From positions 806,001 to 870,000 of the forward strand of contig CAVSLD010000002.1 of the NCBI GenBank assembly GCA_963728655.1: a DNA stretch of 64,000 nt. The letters run 5' to 3'. Position 1 is the stretch's first letter, and the number at the start of each line of letters is the position of its first letter. Source of the stretch: Iamia sp963728655. GTDB lineage: Bacteria > Actinomycetota > Acidimicrobiia > Acidimicrobiales > Iamiaceae. Positions 7,496 to 16,440 of this stretch are shown here, in pieces. Below the pieces are notes generated by a model, which saw only the letters and a list, made by a program, of their open reading frames with translations, had not been told where the DNA came from and did no database searches. Position numbers and translations under genes: made by a program.

Positions 7496-8491
7496 ATGGA
7501 CGCATCCGCCCCCGCCCCGGCGGTCGAGCCCGCCGTCCACGTGCGCGGCCTGGTCAAGCGCTACGGCGAGGTGACCGCCGTCGGCGGCATCGACCTCGAC
7601 GTGGCACCGGGCGAGACCTTCGGGTTCCTCGGGCCCAACGGGGCGGGCAAGTCCACGACGATCAGCATCCTCTGCACCCTGGCCCTGCCCTCGGAGGGCT
7701 CGGCCCGGGTGGCCGGCCACGACGTGGTCACCGAGCGCGACGAGGTCCGCCGCCACATCGGCCTGGTGTTCCAGGACACCACCCTCGACCAGTACCTCAC
7801 CGCCGAGCGCAACCTGCGCTTCCACGCCGAGCTCTACGGGGTGCCCCGCGACCTGCTCGACGAGCGCCTGCGCAAGGTCCTCGAGATGGTGGGGCTCTGG
7901 GAGCGCCGGGGCTCGAAGGTGCAGAACTTCTCGGGCGGCATGAAGCGACGCCTCGAGATCGCACGGGGCCTGCTGCACTCGCCCCGGGTGCTGTTCCTCG
8001 ACGAGCCCACCGTCGGGCTCGACCCCCAGACCCGCCTCTCCATCTGGGGCTACATCGACGAGCTGCGCAAGACCGAGAACATCACCATCTTCCTCACCAC
8101 GCACTACATGGACGAGGCCGAGAACTGCGACCGCATCGCCATCATGGACGCAGGCCAGGTGATCGCCCTCGACACGCCGACGGGCCTCAAGGCGTCGATC
8201 GGCACCGACACCGTCCGCCTGCGCACCCCGGACGACGAGGCCGCCGCCGACCGGCTGCGCGAGCGGTTCGGCCTCGACCCCAAGGTGGGCGACGAGGGGA
8301 TCACGGTGAGCGTCGCCGACGGCGAGGCCTTCGTCCCCACGCTGGTCACGGACCTCGGGCTGCCGGTCACCTCCATCAGCGTCAGCCGACCCACCCTCGA
8401 CGACGTCTTCCTCTCCTACACCGGGCGCACCATCCGCGACGCCGAGTCGGCCCCCGGGATGACCAACCCCTTCGCCCAGAGCAGGCGGTGA
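7496..8491 (+). CDS. ABC transporter ATP-binding protein, DrrA-like exporter type
   Basis: A 331-residue ATPase that powers the membrane protein encoded next. Walker A is GPNGAGKSTT (near residue 44), the signature is FSGGMKRRLE (near 145), Walker B is VLFLDEPTVGLDP (near 163), and the switch His is in LTTHYMDEAE. The C-terminal domain (PTGLKASIGTDTVRL onward) is the DrrA/NatA-type extension typical of antibiotic or drug exporters. The gene has a recognisable promoter and is four bases from the permease gene. Confidence 0.93.
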   Translation: MDASAPAPAVEPAVHVRGLVKRYGEVTAVGGIDLDVAPGETFGFLGPNGAGKSTTISILCTLALPSEGSARVAGHDVVTERDEVRRHIGLVFQDTTLDQYLTAERNLRFHAELYGVPRDLLDERLRKVLEMVGLWERRGSKVQNFSGGMKRRLEIARGLLHSPRVLFLDEPTVGLDPQTRLSIWGYIDELRKTENITIFLTTHYMDEAENCDRIAIMDAGQVIALDTPTGLKASIGTDTVRLRTPDDEAAADRLRERFGLDPKVGDEGITVSVADGEAFVPTLVTDLGLPVTSISVSRPTLDDVFLSYTGRTIRDAESAPGMTNPFAQSRR

Positions 8492-8495
8492 CACC

Positions 8496-9392
8496 GTGAC
8501 CACCACGACCCCCACCCCGTCCGAGGCCGCCGAGCCCACCCGCGCCCCCGTCGTCCCGGTGCTGGTCGCCCACGCCGGGCTGCGTCGCGACCTCCAGGCC
8601 GTCAAGGTGGTGATGCACCGCGAGCTGATCCGGTTCTCCCAGGACCGGCTGCGGTTCGCGTCGGCGCTCGTCCAGCCCGTCCTCTTCCTCTTCGTCCTGG
8701 GCACCGGCCTGTCGTCGCTGACCGATCGCTCCACCGGCGACGTCGACCTGCAGACCTTCATGTACCCCGGCATCCTCGCCACCTCCACCATGTTCACCGC
8801 GGTGTTCTCGGCCGTCTCGATCGTGTGGGACCGGGAGTTCGGGTTCCTGCGGGAGATGCTGGTCGCCCCGGTGCGCCGGGCGTCGATCATCTTGGGCAAG
8901 GCCCTGGGCGGCGCCCTGGTCGCCACCATGCAGAGCATCGTGATCCTGCTCCTGGCCCCGGTGGTCGGGGTGTCGCTCACCCCGCTGCTGGCCCTGGCGA
9001 TCCTCGGCCAGATCTTCCTGCTGTCGTTCACCCTGACCTCGCTCGGCCTGGTGGTGGTGGCCCGCATCCAGCAGATCCAGACCGTCATGGGGATCATGCA
9101 GATGGTCGTGCTCCCCCTCTCGTTCCTGTCCGGTGCCCTGTACCCGGTGACGAACCTCCCCACCTGGCTGACGGTGCTGGTGAAGATCAACCCGGTCACC
9201 TACGCCGTCAACCCGATCCGCACCGCCACCTTCAGCCAGGTCGACGCCTCGCAGCAGGCCCTCGACGCCCTCAACCCGCCCATCACCTGGTTCGGCTGGG
9301 AGGTCCCCATCGCCCTGCAGCTGGGCCTGGTGGCGGTGCTCGGCGTGGTCTTCCTCGCCCTCGCCGTGCGCCAGTTCAAGACGGTGGAGTAG
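8496..9392 (+). CDS. ABC-2 type transporter permease, DrrB-like
   Basis: A 298-residue membrane protein with about six transmembrane segments in the ABC-2 layout. A cytoplasmic N-terminus leads to ELIRFSQDRLRFASALVQPVLFLFVLG, a central REFGFLREMLVAPVRRASIILGK motif (the conserved ABC-2 cytoplasmic loop), and C-terminal LPLSFLSGALYPVTNLP. It pairs with the ATPase encoded just upstream to form an exporter under probable MarR control. The exported compound is unknown. Confidence 0.92.
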   Translation: MTTTTPTPSEAAEPTRAPVVPVLVAHAGLRRDLQAVKVVMHRELIRFSQDRLRFASALVQPVLFLFVLGTGLSSLTDRSTGDVDLQTFMYPGILATSTMFTAVFSAVSIVWDREFGFLREMLVAPVRRASIILGKALGGALVATMQSIVILLLAPVVGVSLTPLLALAILGQIFLLSFTLTSLGLVVVARIQQIQTVMGIMQMVVLPLSFLSGALYPVTNLPTWLTVLVKINPVTYAVNPIRTATFSQVDASQQALDALNPPITWFGWEVPIALQLGLVAVLGVVFLALAVRQFKTVE

Positions 9393-9407
9393 ACCTCGGG
9401 CCCAAGC

Positions 9408-9920
9408 GTGCCCTCCGACCTCTCCTCCGCCGATGCTGATGCACCGCCCCCGGACTGGGGCGTCATGCTGCGTCGCGGGGCGCGCCGCCACTGCCCGCGC
9501 TGCGGCGGCGGCCACCTGTTCCGCACCTTCTGGACGATCCGCGACCGCTGCCCCCGCTGCGGCCTGCTCTTCGCCCGCGAGCCCGGCTACTTCACCGGTG
9601 TCTACCTGCTGAACCTGGCCGTCGTGCTGGCCGTGCTGTTCGTCGTCGTGATGGCCTTCGCGGTGTGGCTGAGCGAGCACCCCGGCGCCTCGCTCCTGGT
9701 CCCCCTGGTCTCCGGAGGGGTCCTCGCCGTCGTCGTGCCCATCGTCTTCTATCCCTTCGCCCGCACCATCTGGTCGGCCCTCGACCTGGCCTTCACCCCG
9801 ATGGAGCTGGAGGAGATCCTGGATGCCGCGGTGGCCTCCGACGAGGACGGCGACGGCGAGCACGACGACGAGCAGGACGGCCCCGAGCCCCCCACCCCCG
9901 GAGGGCGATCCCGGCGGTGA
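9408..9920 (+). CDS. DUF983 family zinc-ribbon membrane protein
   Basis: A 170-residue protein. The N-terminal zinc-ribbon-like part has two CxxC pairs (CPRCGGGHLF and CPRCGLLFAREPGYF), followed by two transmembrane helices (about residues 68-90 and 98-122) and a very acidic tail (DEDGDGEHDDEQDGPE). This is the DUF983 architecture, of unknown biochemical role. GTG 9408 starts 15 bases after the permease stop, so it may be cotranscribed with the exporter. Confidence 0.88.
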   Translation: MPSDLSSADADAPPPDWGVMLRRGARRHCPRCGGGHLFRTFWTIRDRCPRCGLLFAREPGYFTGVYLLNLAVVLAVLFVVVMAFAVWLSEHPGASLLVPLVSGGVLAVVVPIVFYPFARTIWSALDLAFTPMELEEILDAAVASDEDGDGEHDDEQDGPEPPTPGGRSRR

Positions 9921-9983
9921 CGCCGGTCGCGGAGGGGGAGGCCGCCCCCTCCGCGCGCCCTGCTGGGCCGCAGGGATCCGGCG

Positions 9984-9989
9984 TAGCCT
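9984..9989 (+). promoter_or_regulatory. -10 hexamer of kinase gene (leaderless)
   Basis: TAGCCT ends six bases before GTG 9996, the recurrent leaderless arrangement in this window. Confidence 0.5.
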
Positions 9990-9995
9990 CCGAGG

Positions 9996-11981
9996 GTGGC
10001 CACCGTGACCTCCGACAGCGTGCACGGTCGCGCCGCGCCGACCGACACCGACGACGCCCTCCCCCCCGGGTCCGCCCTCGACGGGCGTCGCTACCGCCTC
10101 GGCCCGCCCCTGGGACGGGGGGGCTTCGGCATCACCTACGAGGCCGAGGACCTGCGCCTGCGCCGCCCCGTGGCCATCAAGGAGCTGTTCCCGGACCGGG
10201 CCCTCCGCCAGGGGGCCTCGGTGGTGGTGCCGGGGGCCGCAGCCGAGGGCTTCGCCCGGGCCCGGGAGCGCTTCCTGCGCGAGGCCACCACCCTGGCCCG
10301 CTTCGGCCACCCCGCCATCGTGCGCATCTTCGCCGTGTTCGAGGAGCACGGCACCGCCTACCTGGTGCTGGAGCGCCTCGTGGGCCACACCCTGGCCGAC
10401 GAGCTCCGGGGTCGTCGCGGACCGTTCTCCGAGGCCGAGGCCCTCGACGTCGCCGGGCAGGTCGCCGCCGCGCTGTCGGTCGTCCACCGGGCCGGGGTCC
10501 TCCACCGCGACGTCAGCCCGGCCAACCTCGTCCGCACCGACGACGGGCGGATCGTGCTCATCGACTTCGGCCTGGCCCGCCCCTTCGCCGACGACCGGAC
10601 GACGGCGATGACCCGCATCGTCACCCCCGGCTACGCCCCGCCGGAGCAGTACGCCGGGGCCGCCCGCTTCTCGGCCCGGGCCGACGTCTACGCCCTGGGG
10701 GCGACCCTGCACCGCCTGCTGTCGGGACGGGTCCCCCCCGATGCCTCGGCCCGCGCCCTCGGCGCCCGGCCCGACCCGCTGTGGCGGGTGAACCCCACCG
10801 TCTCCCGCCGGGTCAGCGACGCCGTGGCCTCGGCCCTGGCCCTGGACACGGCCGAGCGACCCCCCACCGTGCGGGACCTGCTCGACCGTCTGGGCGTGCC
10901 CACCGACGACCTCGACCTCGACGACCTCCCGCCTGCGGTGGCCCCACCCGACGACCTGGCCTCGGTCGAGGCCGCCCTGGCCGGGGCGGTCGTGGTGGTG
11001 CCCGACGGCGCCGATCCGGAGGCCGCCACCCACGCCGTGTCCCCGGCCGGCCTCGACGGAGCCTCGGCCGACGCCGCGACCGCCCACGTCGGCCGCCCGC
11101 CGCAGGCCCCGCCAGCAGACCCCCACCGGCCGGACGGGGCCTCGGCCGAGGGGGCCACCGCCCACGTGGGCCGCCGGGTCGACGACGGTCCCGCCCAGCC
11201 CGTCCCGGACTGGTCCCTCGACCTGCGCGACGCCCCCGCCGCCGGGGCCACCGCGGCCGCCGGGCGCGACGCTCGGCCCGCCGCACCGGCGGAGCCGCCC
11301 ACCGAGCAGGCGGATCCGGTCGGGACCCAGCCCGCGGTGCGGCCCGCCAGCCACGTGGTGCCCGCCCCCCGGGGCGCCGTCGACCGCCGGGGCCTCGGCG
11401 CGGGCCACGTCGCCCTGCCCGCCCCGGCCGACCCCCGCCTCCCGCACACCGCCGGGGCCCCGCCGCGGGGCCGGGCCTGGGTGACCGTCCCGCTGGGCCT
11501 GGCCGGCACCGCCCTCGCCAGCGCCCAGCCCGCCACCATCACCCTCCTCGTCGCCCTGCTGGTGGCGCCGGTGCTGGCCACCGTGGGCGACCACCTCCTC
11601 CGGCCCGACCGCCACCCGGGCTGGTTCGTCGGCTGGTGGGCCCGGAACCTGCTCGTCGGCGCCGTGCGGGCCGTGGCCGCGGTCGCCGTGCTCGCCTTCG
11701 GCCTGTGCCTCTGGTACGGCACCGAGGCCTTCGACGCCCTGGGCGCGGCCGGGCCGTGGGTGCTGCGGGCCACGGGCGTGGCCGCGGGCGGGATCATCTG
11801 CCTGTCGGTCGGCCAGGGCGGCCCCGGGTTCCGGAGCCACCTCGCCCTCGACGCCCTCACCCGGCGCCTGCTGCCCCGCGGCCGACCCACGCTCCCGGCG
11901 GCCGTGCTGGTCCTGGTCTGCGTCGGGCTGGTGGCCGCCGGGCTCTGGTTCCAGCCCGAGGCCTGGCCCCTCGGCGGCTAG
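9996..11981 (+). CDS. transmembrane serine/threonine protein kinase
   Basis: A 661-residue kinase. The N-terminal domain (about residues 25-305) has LGRGGFGITYEA, the ATP-site Lys in VAIKELFP, HRDVSPANL in the catalytic loop, DFGLARPF and TPGYAPPEQYA. The variant catalytic loop (Ser for Lys in HRDxKP) together with IKExFP marks the bacterial HRDISPDN-type kinase group rather than the PknB group. A long Ala/Pro-rich linker follows, with two near-identical 13-residue motifs (GASADAATAHVGR at 355 and GASAEGATAHVGR at 381). Three or four transmembrane helices end the protein. Substrates are unknown. Confidence 0.9.
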   Translation: MATVTSDSVHGRAAPTDTDDALPPGSALDGRRYRLGPPLGRGGFGITYEAEDLRLRRPVAIKELFPDRALRQGASVVVPGAAAEGFARARERFLREATTLARFGHPAIVRIFAVFEEHGTAYLVLERLVGHTLADELRGRRGPFSEAEALDVAGQVAAALSVVHRAGVLHRDVSPANLVRTDDGRIVLIDFGLARPFADDRTTAMTRIVTPGYAPPEQYAGAARFSARADVYALGATLHRLLSGRVPPDASARALGARPDPLWRVNPTVSRRVSDAVASALALDTAERPPTVRDLLDRLGVPTDDLDLDDLPPAVAPPDDLASVEAALAGAVVVVPDGADPEAATHAVSPAGLDGASADAATAHVGRPPQAPPADPHRPDGASAEGATAHVGRRVDDGPAQPVPDWSLDLRDAPAAGATAAAGRDARPAAPAEPPTEQADPVGTQPAVRPASHVVPAPRGAVDRRGLGAGHVALPAPADPRLPHTAGAPPRGRAWVTVPLGLAGTALASAQPATITLLVALLVAPVLATVGDHLLRPDRHPGWFVGWWARNLLVGAVRAVAAVAVLAFGLCLWYGTEAFDALGAAGPWVLRATGVAAGGIICLSVGQGGPGFRSHLALDALTRRLLPRGRPTLPAAVLVLVCVGLVAAGLWFQPEAWPLGG

Positions 11982-12103
11982 GCGGGCGTCGGCCGCCCCG
12001 GCCGCGGTCCCGCCGGGGGGTCGGCGCCACCGGGGCCAGCAGCGACCGGGTCGCACCGGCCACCCGGTCCACGTCGTGGCTGACGAGGGGCCCCGACGGG
12101 CCG

Positions 12104-14194
12104 TCAGCCGAGGCCGGTGGCGGCGTGGAGGAAGGCCAGGACGTCGGCGCCCTCCTCGGCCCGGCGCGAGCTGGGCTTGCCCTGGCCGTGGCCGGCTCCC
12201 CGCTCCACCCGCAGCAGCACCGGCCCGGCGTCGGGCACCCCCTCGGTGGCGCCCTGCAGGCGGGCGGCCATCTTGCGGGCGTGGAGCGGGTCGACCCGCG
12301 AGTCCTCGGCACCGGTGGTGAGCAGCACGGCGGGGTAGCGGGTGCCGTCGACGACCCGGTGGTAGGGCGAGTACGACAGGAGCCAGGCCAGGTCCTCGGG
12401 CCGGTCGGGGTCGCCGTACTCGGGCACCCAGAGCCGGGCGATCCGGAACCGGGGGAAGCGCACCATGTCGCAGAGGGGCACGGCGGCGTGGACGGCGGCG
12501 GCCAGGTCGGGTCGGCGCACCAGGACGGCGGTGACCAGCAGGCCCCCGTTGCTGCCGCCCCGCAGGGCGAGGTGCTCCGGCGACGTGCGACCGTCGGCCA
12601 CCAGCCGGTCGGCCGCGGCCTCGAGGTCGGCGAAGACCTGGGGCTTGCGGGCGCCCTGGCCGGCCCGGTGCCACTCCTCGCCCTCCTCGGCCCCGCCCCG
12701 CAGGCAGGCGACGGCCCACACCCCGCCGGCCTCGGCGTGGGCGGCCGCGTCGGGGGAGTAGGCGGGGCCCATCGTCACCCCGAAGCCGCCGTACCCGGTG
12801 AGGATGGTGGGGGTGTCGGGCCCGGGTCGGACGTCGCCGCGCCGGAGGGTGAACAGGGTGACCGGCGTGCCGTCGGTCGAGGGGTAGCGCGACCGCTCGA
12901 CGACGAAGGCGTCGGCGTCGACGGCGGCCGGTGCCCTGGTCCAGGGCTCGAGGCCGGCCCGGGTCCAGCGCAGCAGGGTCGGGGGCACGGCGAAGGAGGT
13001 GAAGCCCACGAAGGCGACGTCGGCGTCCCGGCGGCCCCGCACCGCGACCAGCGAGCCCTCGGTGGGCAGGGCGACCTCGGTGGCCTCGCCCTCGTCCCCC
13101 GCCGCCCGGTCGGGCCGGGGGATCCACGTCAGCCGGCCCACGGCCTGGTGGGTGGAGGCCACCAACAGCGAGTCGGCCGTCGGCACCACCGCCTCGACCA
13201 CCGCGTCGGTCGCGGGGACGAGGTCGACCCACGACCCCGGTCCCGGGTCGGCGAGCGGAGCCGTCACCACCCGCCCCGTCGGGGCGTCGAGCGTGGTCGT
13301 GCCCACCAGGAGATCGCCCACCACCCGCAGGTCGGTGAGGGCCTCGATGCCCTCGATGATGGTCGTCCACGAGCCGTCGGTGCGGTCGCCGAGGTGCACG
13401 TCGGTGCGGTCCCAGCCCACCGACACGTGGACCAACAGCCAGCGGTCGTCGTCGGAGGTGCGCACGTCGGGCCACGCCGTCGGGTCGGGGAGCGCGTCCC
13501 AGACCACCGCGTCGTCGGCCGGGTCGGCACCGACGTCGTGGTCGCGGACGATCCGGTGGTAGCCCCGCTCGTCGTCGGGGACGGTGCCGGGGTCCGGGTA
13601 GCGGGTGTAGGCGAAGCCCGACCCGTCGGACCGCCAGGCGACCGACGCGGCACGGGTGCGAGGGATGGCGTCGGCGAGCAGCGCGCCGGTCGCCACGTCG
13701 ACCAGCCGGAGCGTCGAGAGCTCGTCGCCGCCGGTCGACAGGCCCACCGCCACCAGGGCACCGTCGGGGGAGGGGTGGCACCAGTCGATGGCAGCGGTGG
13801 GGTCGCCGAGCAGGGCCACGGGGTCCACCAGGACCCGGCCCTCCTCCGGGGCCCGTCCGTCGGCCGGTGCCACGACCAGCACCACCTGGTCCCGCCCGCC
13901 GCCCCGCTCCAGGGTCAGGAGCCGGTCGCCGCCGACCGCCACCCCGACGACCACCGGTGCGTCGAGCAGGGCCTGGAGCCGGTCGCGCAGCTGGGCGCGA
14001 CGGGGGAGGGCGTCGAGCACGGCCCGGGTGCGGGCCGTCTGGGCGTCGTCCCACGCCCGGACGTCCGGGTCGTCGCCGTCCTCGAGGGCGCGGTGGGGGT
14101 CGGCCACCCGGTGGCCCTGCAGCACCTCGACCAGATCGGTCGTCGGGGAGGGCGGCACAGGGGGCGCCACGGGCAGGGGTGGGACCTCGGCCAT
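12104..14194 (-). CDS. prolyl oligopeptidase family serine peptidase (S9A)
   Basis: A 696-residue cytoplasmic peptidase cleaving after proline in short peptides. The N-terminus (DPHRALEDGDDPDVRAWDDAQ) matches the S9A family, a seven-bladed propeller fills the middle, and the C-terminal alpha/beta hydrolase carries the triad: Ser in GGSNGGLL (near residue 543), Asp in TGAEDSRVDPLHA (near 630) and His in GAGHGQGKP (near 668). Length is normal for the family. TACCGT lies six bases before the ATG (14201-14206, minus strand), implying a leaderless message. It is convergent with the kinase gene, with a 122-base gap lacking a clear terminator. Confidence 0.95.
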   Translation of the reverse strand: MAEVPPLPVAPPVPPSPTTDLVEVLQGHRVADPHRALEDGDDPDVRAWDDAQTARTRAVLDALPRRAQLRDRLQALLDAPVVVGVAVGGDRLLTLERGGGRDQVVLVVAPADGRAPEEGRVLVDPVALLGDPTAAIDWCHPSPDGALVAVGLSTGGDELSTLRLVDVATGALLADAIPRTRAASVAWRSDGSGFAYTRYPDPGTVPDDERGYHRIVRDHDVGADPADDAVVWDALPDPTAWPDVRTSDDDRWLLVHVSVGWDRTDVHLGDRTDGSWTTIIEGIEALTDLRVVGDLLVGTTTLDAPTGRVVTAPLADPGPGSWVDLVPATDAVVEAVVPTADSLLVASTHQAVGRLTWIPRPDRAAGDEGEATEVALPTEGSLVAVRGRRDADVAFVGFTSFAVPPTLLRWTRAGLEPWTRAPAAVDADAFVVERSRYPSTDGTPVTLFTLRRGDVRPGPDTPTILTGYGGFGVTMGPAYSPDAAAHAEAGGVWAVACLRGGAEEGEEWHRAGQGARKPQVFADLEAAADRLVADGRTSPEHLALRGGSNGGLLVTAVLVRRPDLAAAVHAAVPLCDMVRFPRFRIARLWVPEYGDPDRPEDLAWLLSYSPYHRVVDGTRYPAVLLTTGAEDSRVDPLHARKMAARLQGATEGVPDAGPVLLRVERGAGHGQGKPSSRRAEEGADVLAFLHAATGLG

Positions 14195-14200
14195 CCCGGG

Positions 14201-14206
14201 ACGGTA
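14201..14206 (-). promoter_or_regulatory. -10 hexamer of prolyl oligopeptidase gene (leaderless)
   Basis: TACCGT on the minus strand, six bases from ATG 14194. Confidence 0.5.
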
Positions 14207-14346
14207 CCGGCGCGACCGGGCCCGGCCGGCCGTCCGGGCCCCCGTCGACTGAGGATCGCGGCCTCCGGGGTGGCAGAATGGTCCGTCGCGGATCGGCCCC
14301 TCCGGGCCCCGCGCCGCCTCGCCGCTCGATCCCAGGAGCCCCCAGA

Positions 14347-14826
14347 GTGACCTTCAAGGTCGGAGACCGCGTCGTCTACCCGCACCACGGTGCCGCGGTG
14401 ATCAAGAAGAAGGAGAAGATCGAGGCCTTCGGCGAGAAGCGCGAGTACCTCGTCCTCCAGATGGTCCACGGCGAGCTCACCCTCCGGGTGCCGGTCGACA
14501 AGGCCGAGGAGGTGGGCATGCGCCCGCCCATCAGCCGCTCCGACGTGGAGGACCTGTTCCGCCTCATCGGCAAGCGCGACGTGCGGGAGCCGGCCAACTG
14601 GAGCCGACGGTTCAAGAACCACCAGGAGAAGATGAAGTCCGGCGACGTCTACCAGGTCGCCGAGGTGGTCCGGAACCTGGCCCTGCGCGAGGCCGGCAAG
14701 GGCCTCTCGACCGCCGAGAAGTCGATGCTCGACCGGGCCCGCGGCATCCTCGTCTCCGAGCTCAGCTTCGCCCTCGACGTCTCCGAGGACGACGCCCTCG
14801 AGAAGCTCAACGCCGGCTTGCAGTAG
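14347..14826 (+). CDS. carD: CarD family transcription regulator
   Basis: A 159-residue RNA-polymerase-binding protein that stabilises open promoter complexes, best known in mycobacteria as a regulator of rRNA transcription. The N-terminal Tudor-like RNAP-interaction domain (FKVGDRVVYPHHGAAVI...LRVPVDKAEEVGMRP) is followed by the helical DNA-binding domain, which contains the conserved Trp (REPANWSRRFKNHQEKM). The GTG start follows AGGAG, and a CAGAAT hexamer at 14274-14279 is a candidate -10, giving a leader of about 60 bases. Unlike in many actinobacteria, ispD/ispF do not follow; instead the desaturase gene is convergent. Confidence 0.96.
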   Translation: MTFKVGDRVVYPHHGAAVIKKKEKIEAFGEKREYLVLQMVHGELTLRVPVDKAEEVGMRPPISRSDVEDLFRLIGKRDVREPANWSRRFKNHQEKMKSGDVYQVAEVVRNLALREAGKGLSTAEKSMLDRARGILVSELSFALDVSEDDALEKLNAGLQ

Positions 14827-15066
14827 GTCTTCGAGCTCAGAGCGAGCTCTTCGCTCGAGCTGGTCGGGTTCGCTCCGCTCACGCCCAGGTCGCCGACCAG
14901 CAAGCTGGCCCGCCCCCCTCCCCCTGGGGGCTGCGCCCCCGGGAGGAGGTGGGTGGCTGCGAGGGACGAGCCGCCACCCACCGGGATCCTTCGGTGCGAG
15001 CGGAGCGAGCGCCCTCAGCTCGTCGGAGCGGAGCGAGCGACAGCGAGCGAGTGACGACGAAACCCT
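14827..15066. repeat. palindrome-rich gap between convergent carD and desaturase
   Basis: No gene is seen. The gap holds several hairpins: GAGCGA/TCGCTC-type repeats near 14842, GGGGGC-TGC-GCCCCC at 14926-14940, and GGTGGGTGGC (14948-14957) pairing with GCCACCCACC (14973-14982) over a 15-base loop. It ends in repeated GAGCGGAGCGAGCG units. The stems lie between two converging genes, so they probably form a bidirectional terminator; the reiterated GAGCGA units look REP-like. Confidence 0.6.
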
Positions 15067-16251
15067 CTACTCGGCTCGGGCCGCGGCGCGGTGGCGCTTG
15101 GAGAGGTGGGCCAGCTCCTCGGCCGAGGCCATGGCGGTGCGGACGCTCTCCTCGAGGGCCCGCCGGCTGGCGAGCATCCTCTCCTCGATGCCCTCGCGGC
15201 GCGAGGTCGGCTCGGGGTCGCCGTCGTCGACGGTGGGCGCACCCGCGCCCACCAGCTCGCGGGCGTGGGCCAGCTCGGCCACCAGCGCGGGGTCGGCCTC
15301 GTCACCGGCCGCGGCCACGTCGGCGTCGGCCCGGCGGACGTGGGCGGACAGGGCGGCGGTGGCCTTGCCCCAGTGGGCCTTGAACATGCCCATGTCGAAG
15401 GACCCGTCGCGCACCCGGGCGGTGTGGAGCACCCTCGCGGGGGGCGTCTTGAGGTCGCGCACGATGCCGAACCACGACAGGACCTTGAGCCCGTAGTAGG
15501 TCGGGTCGTACTCCCACCAGAAGAAGCCGTTGCGGGCGGCCGCCTGGTAGTAGTGGTGGTTGTTGTGCCAGCCCTCGCCGCCGGTCCAGAGGGCGATGAG
15601 GGCGGAGTTCCGGCTGGTGTCGGTGGTGGCGTAGCGGCGGCGACCCATCACGTGGGCCAGCGAGTTCACCGTGAAGGTGCCGTGCCAGAGCAGCACCGTC
15701 GACCAGAAGAAGCCGACGATCACGCCCGGCCAGCCGGCGATGAGGTAGCAGGCGATGCCGACGGTCCACGGCGGGATCCAGTCGTGCTTGGTGAGGAACC
15801 GCAGCTCGGGGTACTTGTTGAAGTCCTTGATGGAGTCCGGGTCCCAGCCCTTGAACTTGTCGCAGAGGATCCAGCCCATGTGGCTCCACCAGAAGCCCTT
15901 CTGGGGCGAGTGGGTGTCGCGCTCGGTGTCGCTGAAGCGGTGGTGGTCGCGGTGGTGGCTGGCCCACCACAGGGCGCCCTTCTGGGCCGCCGCCCCGCCG
16001 CCGAAGGCCAGGAGGAACTGGAACACCCGGTTGGTCTTGTAGGCGCGGTGGGAGAAGTAGCGGTGGAAGCCGGCGGTGATGAACCACATGCGGCCGAAGT
16101 AGAGGACGGCGCAGAGCACCAGGGACTGCCAGGTGACGCCGGTGACGATGGCCAGCAGGCAGAGCCCGTGGATGAGGAACATGGGGATCGACGCCACCCA
16201 GTTCACCCGCTCGTCGGGGGCTCGCTCGATGGCGTGGGTCGTGTTGCTCAC
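15067..16251 (-). CDS. acyl-CoA (stearoyl-CoA 9-type) desaturase
   Basis: Integral membrane di-iron desaturase of 394 residues that introduces a cis double bond into fatty acyl-CoA. The three His boxes are HRYFSH (near residue 61), HHRDHHR (near 97) and HNNHH (near 228), with hydrophobic segments between them. A charged C-terminal extension of about 90 residues is rich in Ala and Glu and may be a coiled coil. GTG 16251 is used since no ATG is in frame nearby. A palindrome overlaps the likely -10 (TAGGCT, 16338-16343), suggesting repression in response to fatty acid state. Confidence 0.93.
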   Translation of the reverse strand: MSNTTHAIERAPDERVNWVASIPMFLIHGLCLLAIVTGVTWQSLVLCAVLYFGRMWFITAGFHRYFSHRAYKTNRVFQFLLAFGGGAAAQKGALWWASHHRDHHRFSDTERDTHSPQKGFWWSHMGWILCDKFKGWDPDSIKDFNKYPELRFLTKHDWIPPWTVGIACYLIAGWPGVIVGFFWSTVLLWHGTFTVNSLAHVMGRRRYATTDTSRNSALIALWTGGEGWHNNHHYYQAAARNGFFWWEYDPTYYGLKVLSWFGIVRDLKTPPARVLHTARVRDGSFDMGMFKAHWGKATAALSAHVRRADADVAAAGDEADPALVAELAHARELVGAGAPTVDDGDPEPTSRREGIEERMLASRRALEESVRTAMASAEELAHLSKRHRAAARAE

Positions 16252-16337
16252 GGAGACGTGGTCCTCACATGACGGGTTCGGGGCCCGTCGGTCGGGGGAT
16301 CGGGGGATCGGTGGGCCGCTGGACGGCCCGTCGCGGC

Positions 16338-16418
16338 AGCCTACCGACCGGTAGGTAGGACGTCTAGGCACCCTGAGCGTGGCGTGCGCCACACCTCCTG
16401 TCCCTCGGCGCCTACAGT
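16338..16418. promoter_or_regulatory. divergent desaturase/Liv regulatory region with two palindromes
   Basis: CTACC-GACC-GGTAG (16341-16354) overlaps TAGGCT (16338-16343, minus strand), the likely -10 of the desaturase, and resembles TetR-type operators. A second palindrome, GTGGCG-TG-CGCCAC (16379-16392), sits about one helical turn or two upstream of TACAGT (16413-16418), the likely -10 of the Liv operon. The binding proteins are not encoded nearby. Confidence 0.5.
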
Positions 16419-16440
16419 GCCCGGCCGGGATCCTTGCAGC

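Noticed and set aside
8382..14357. Very long open frames antisense to known genes (a minus-strand frame over 8382-14357, a plus-strand frame over 9665-14350 and others)
   Set aside because: High GC removes stop codons in other frames. These fr ames lack motifs, are rich in Arg, Gly and Pro, and cover genes with clear domains on the other strand or frame.
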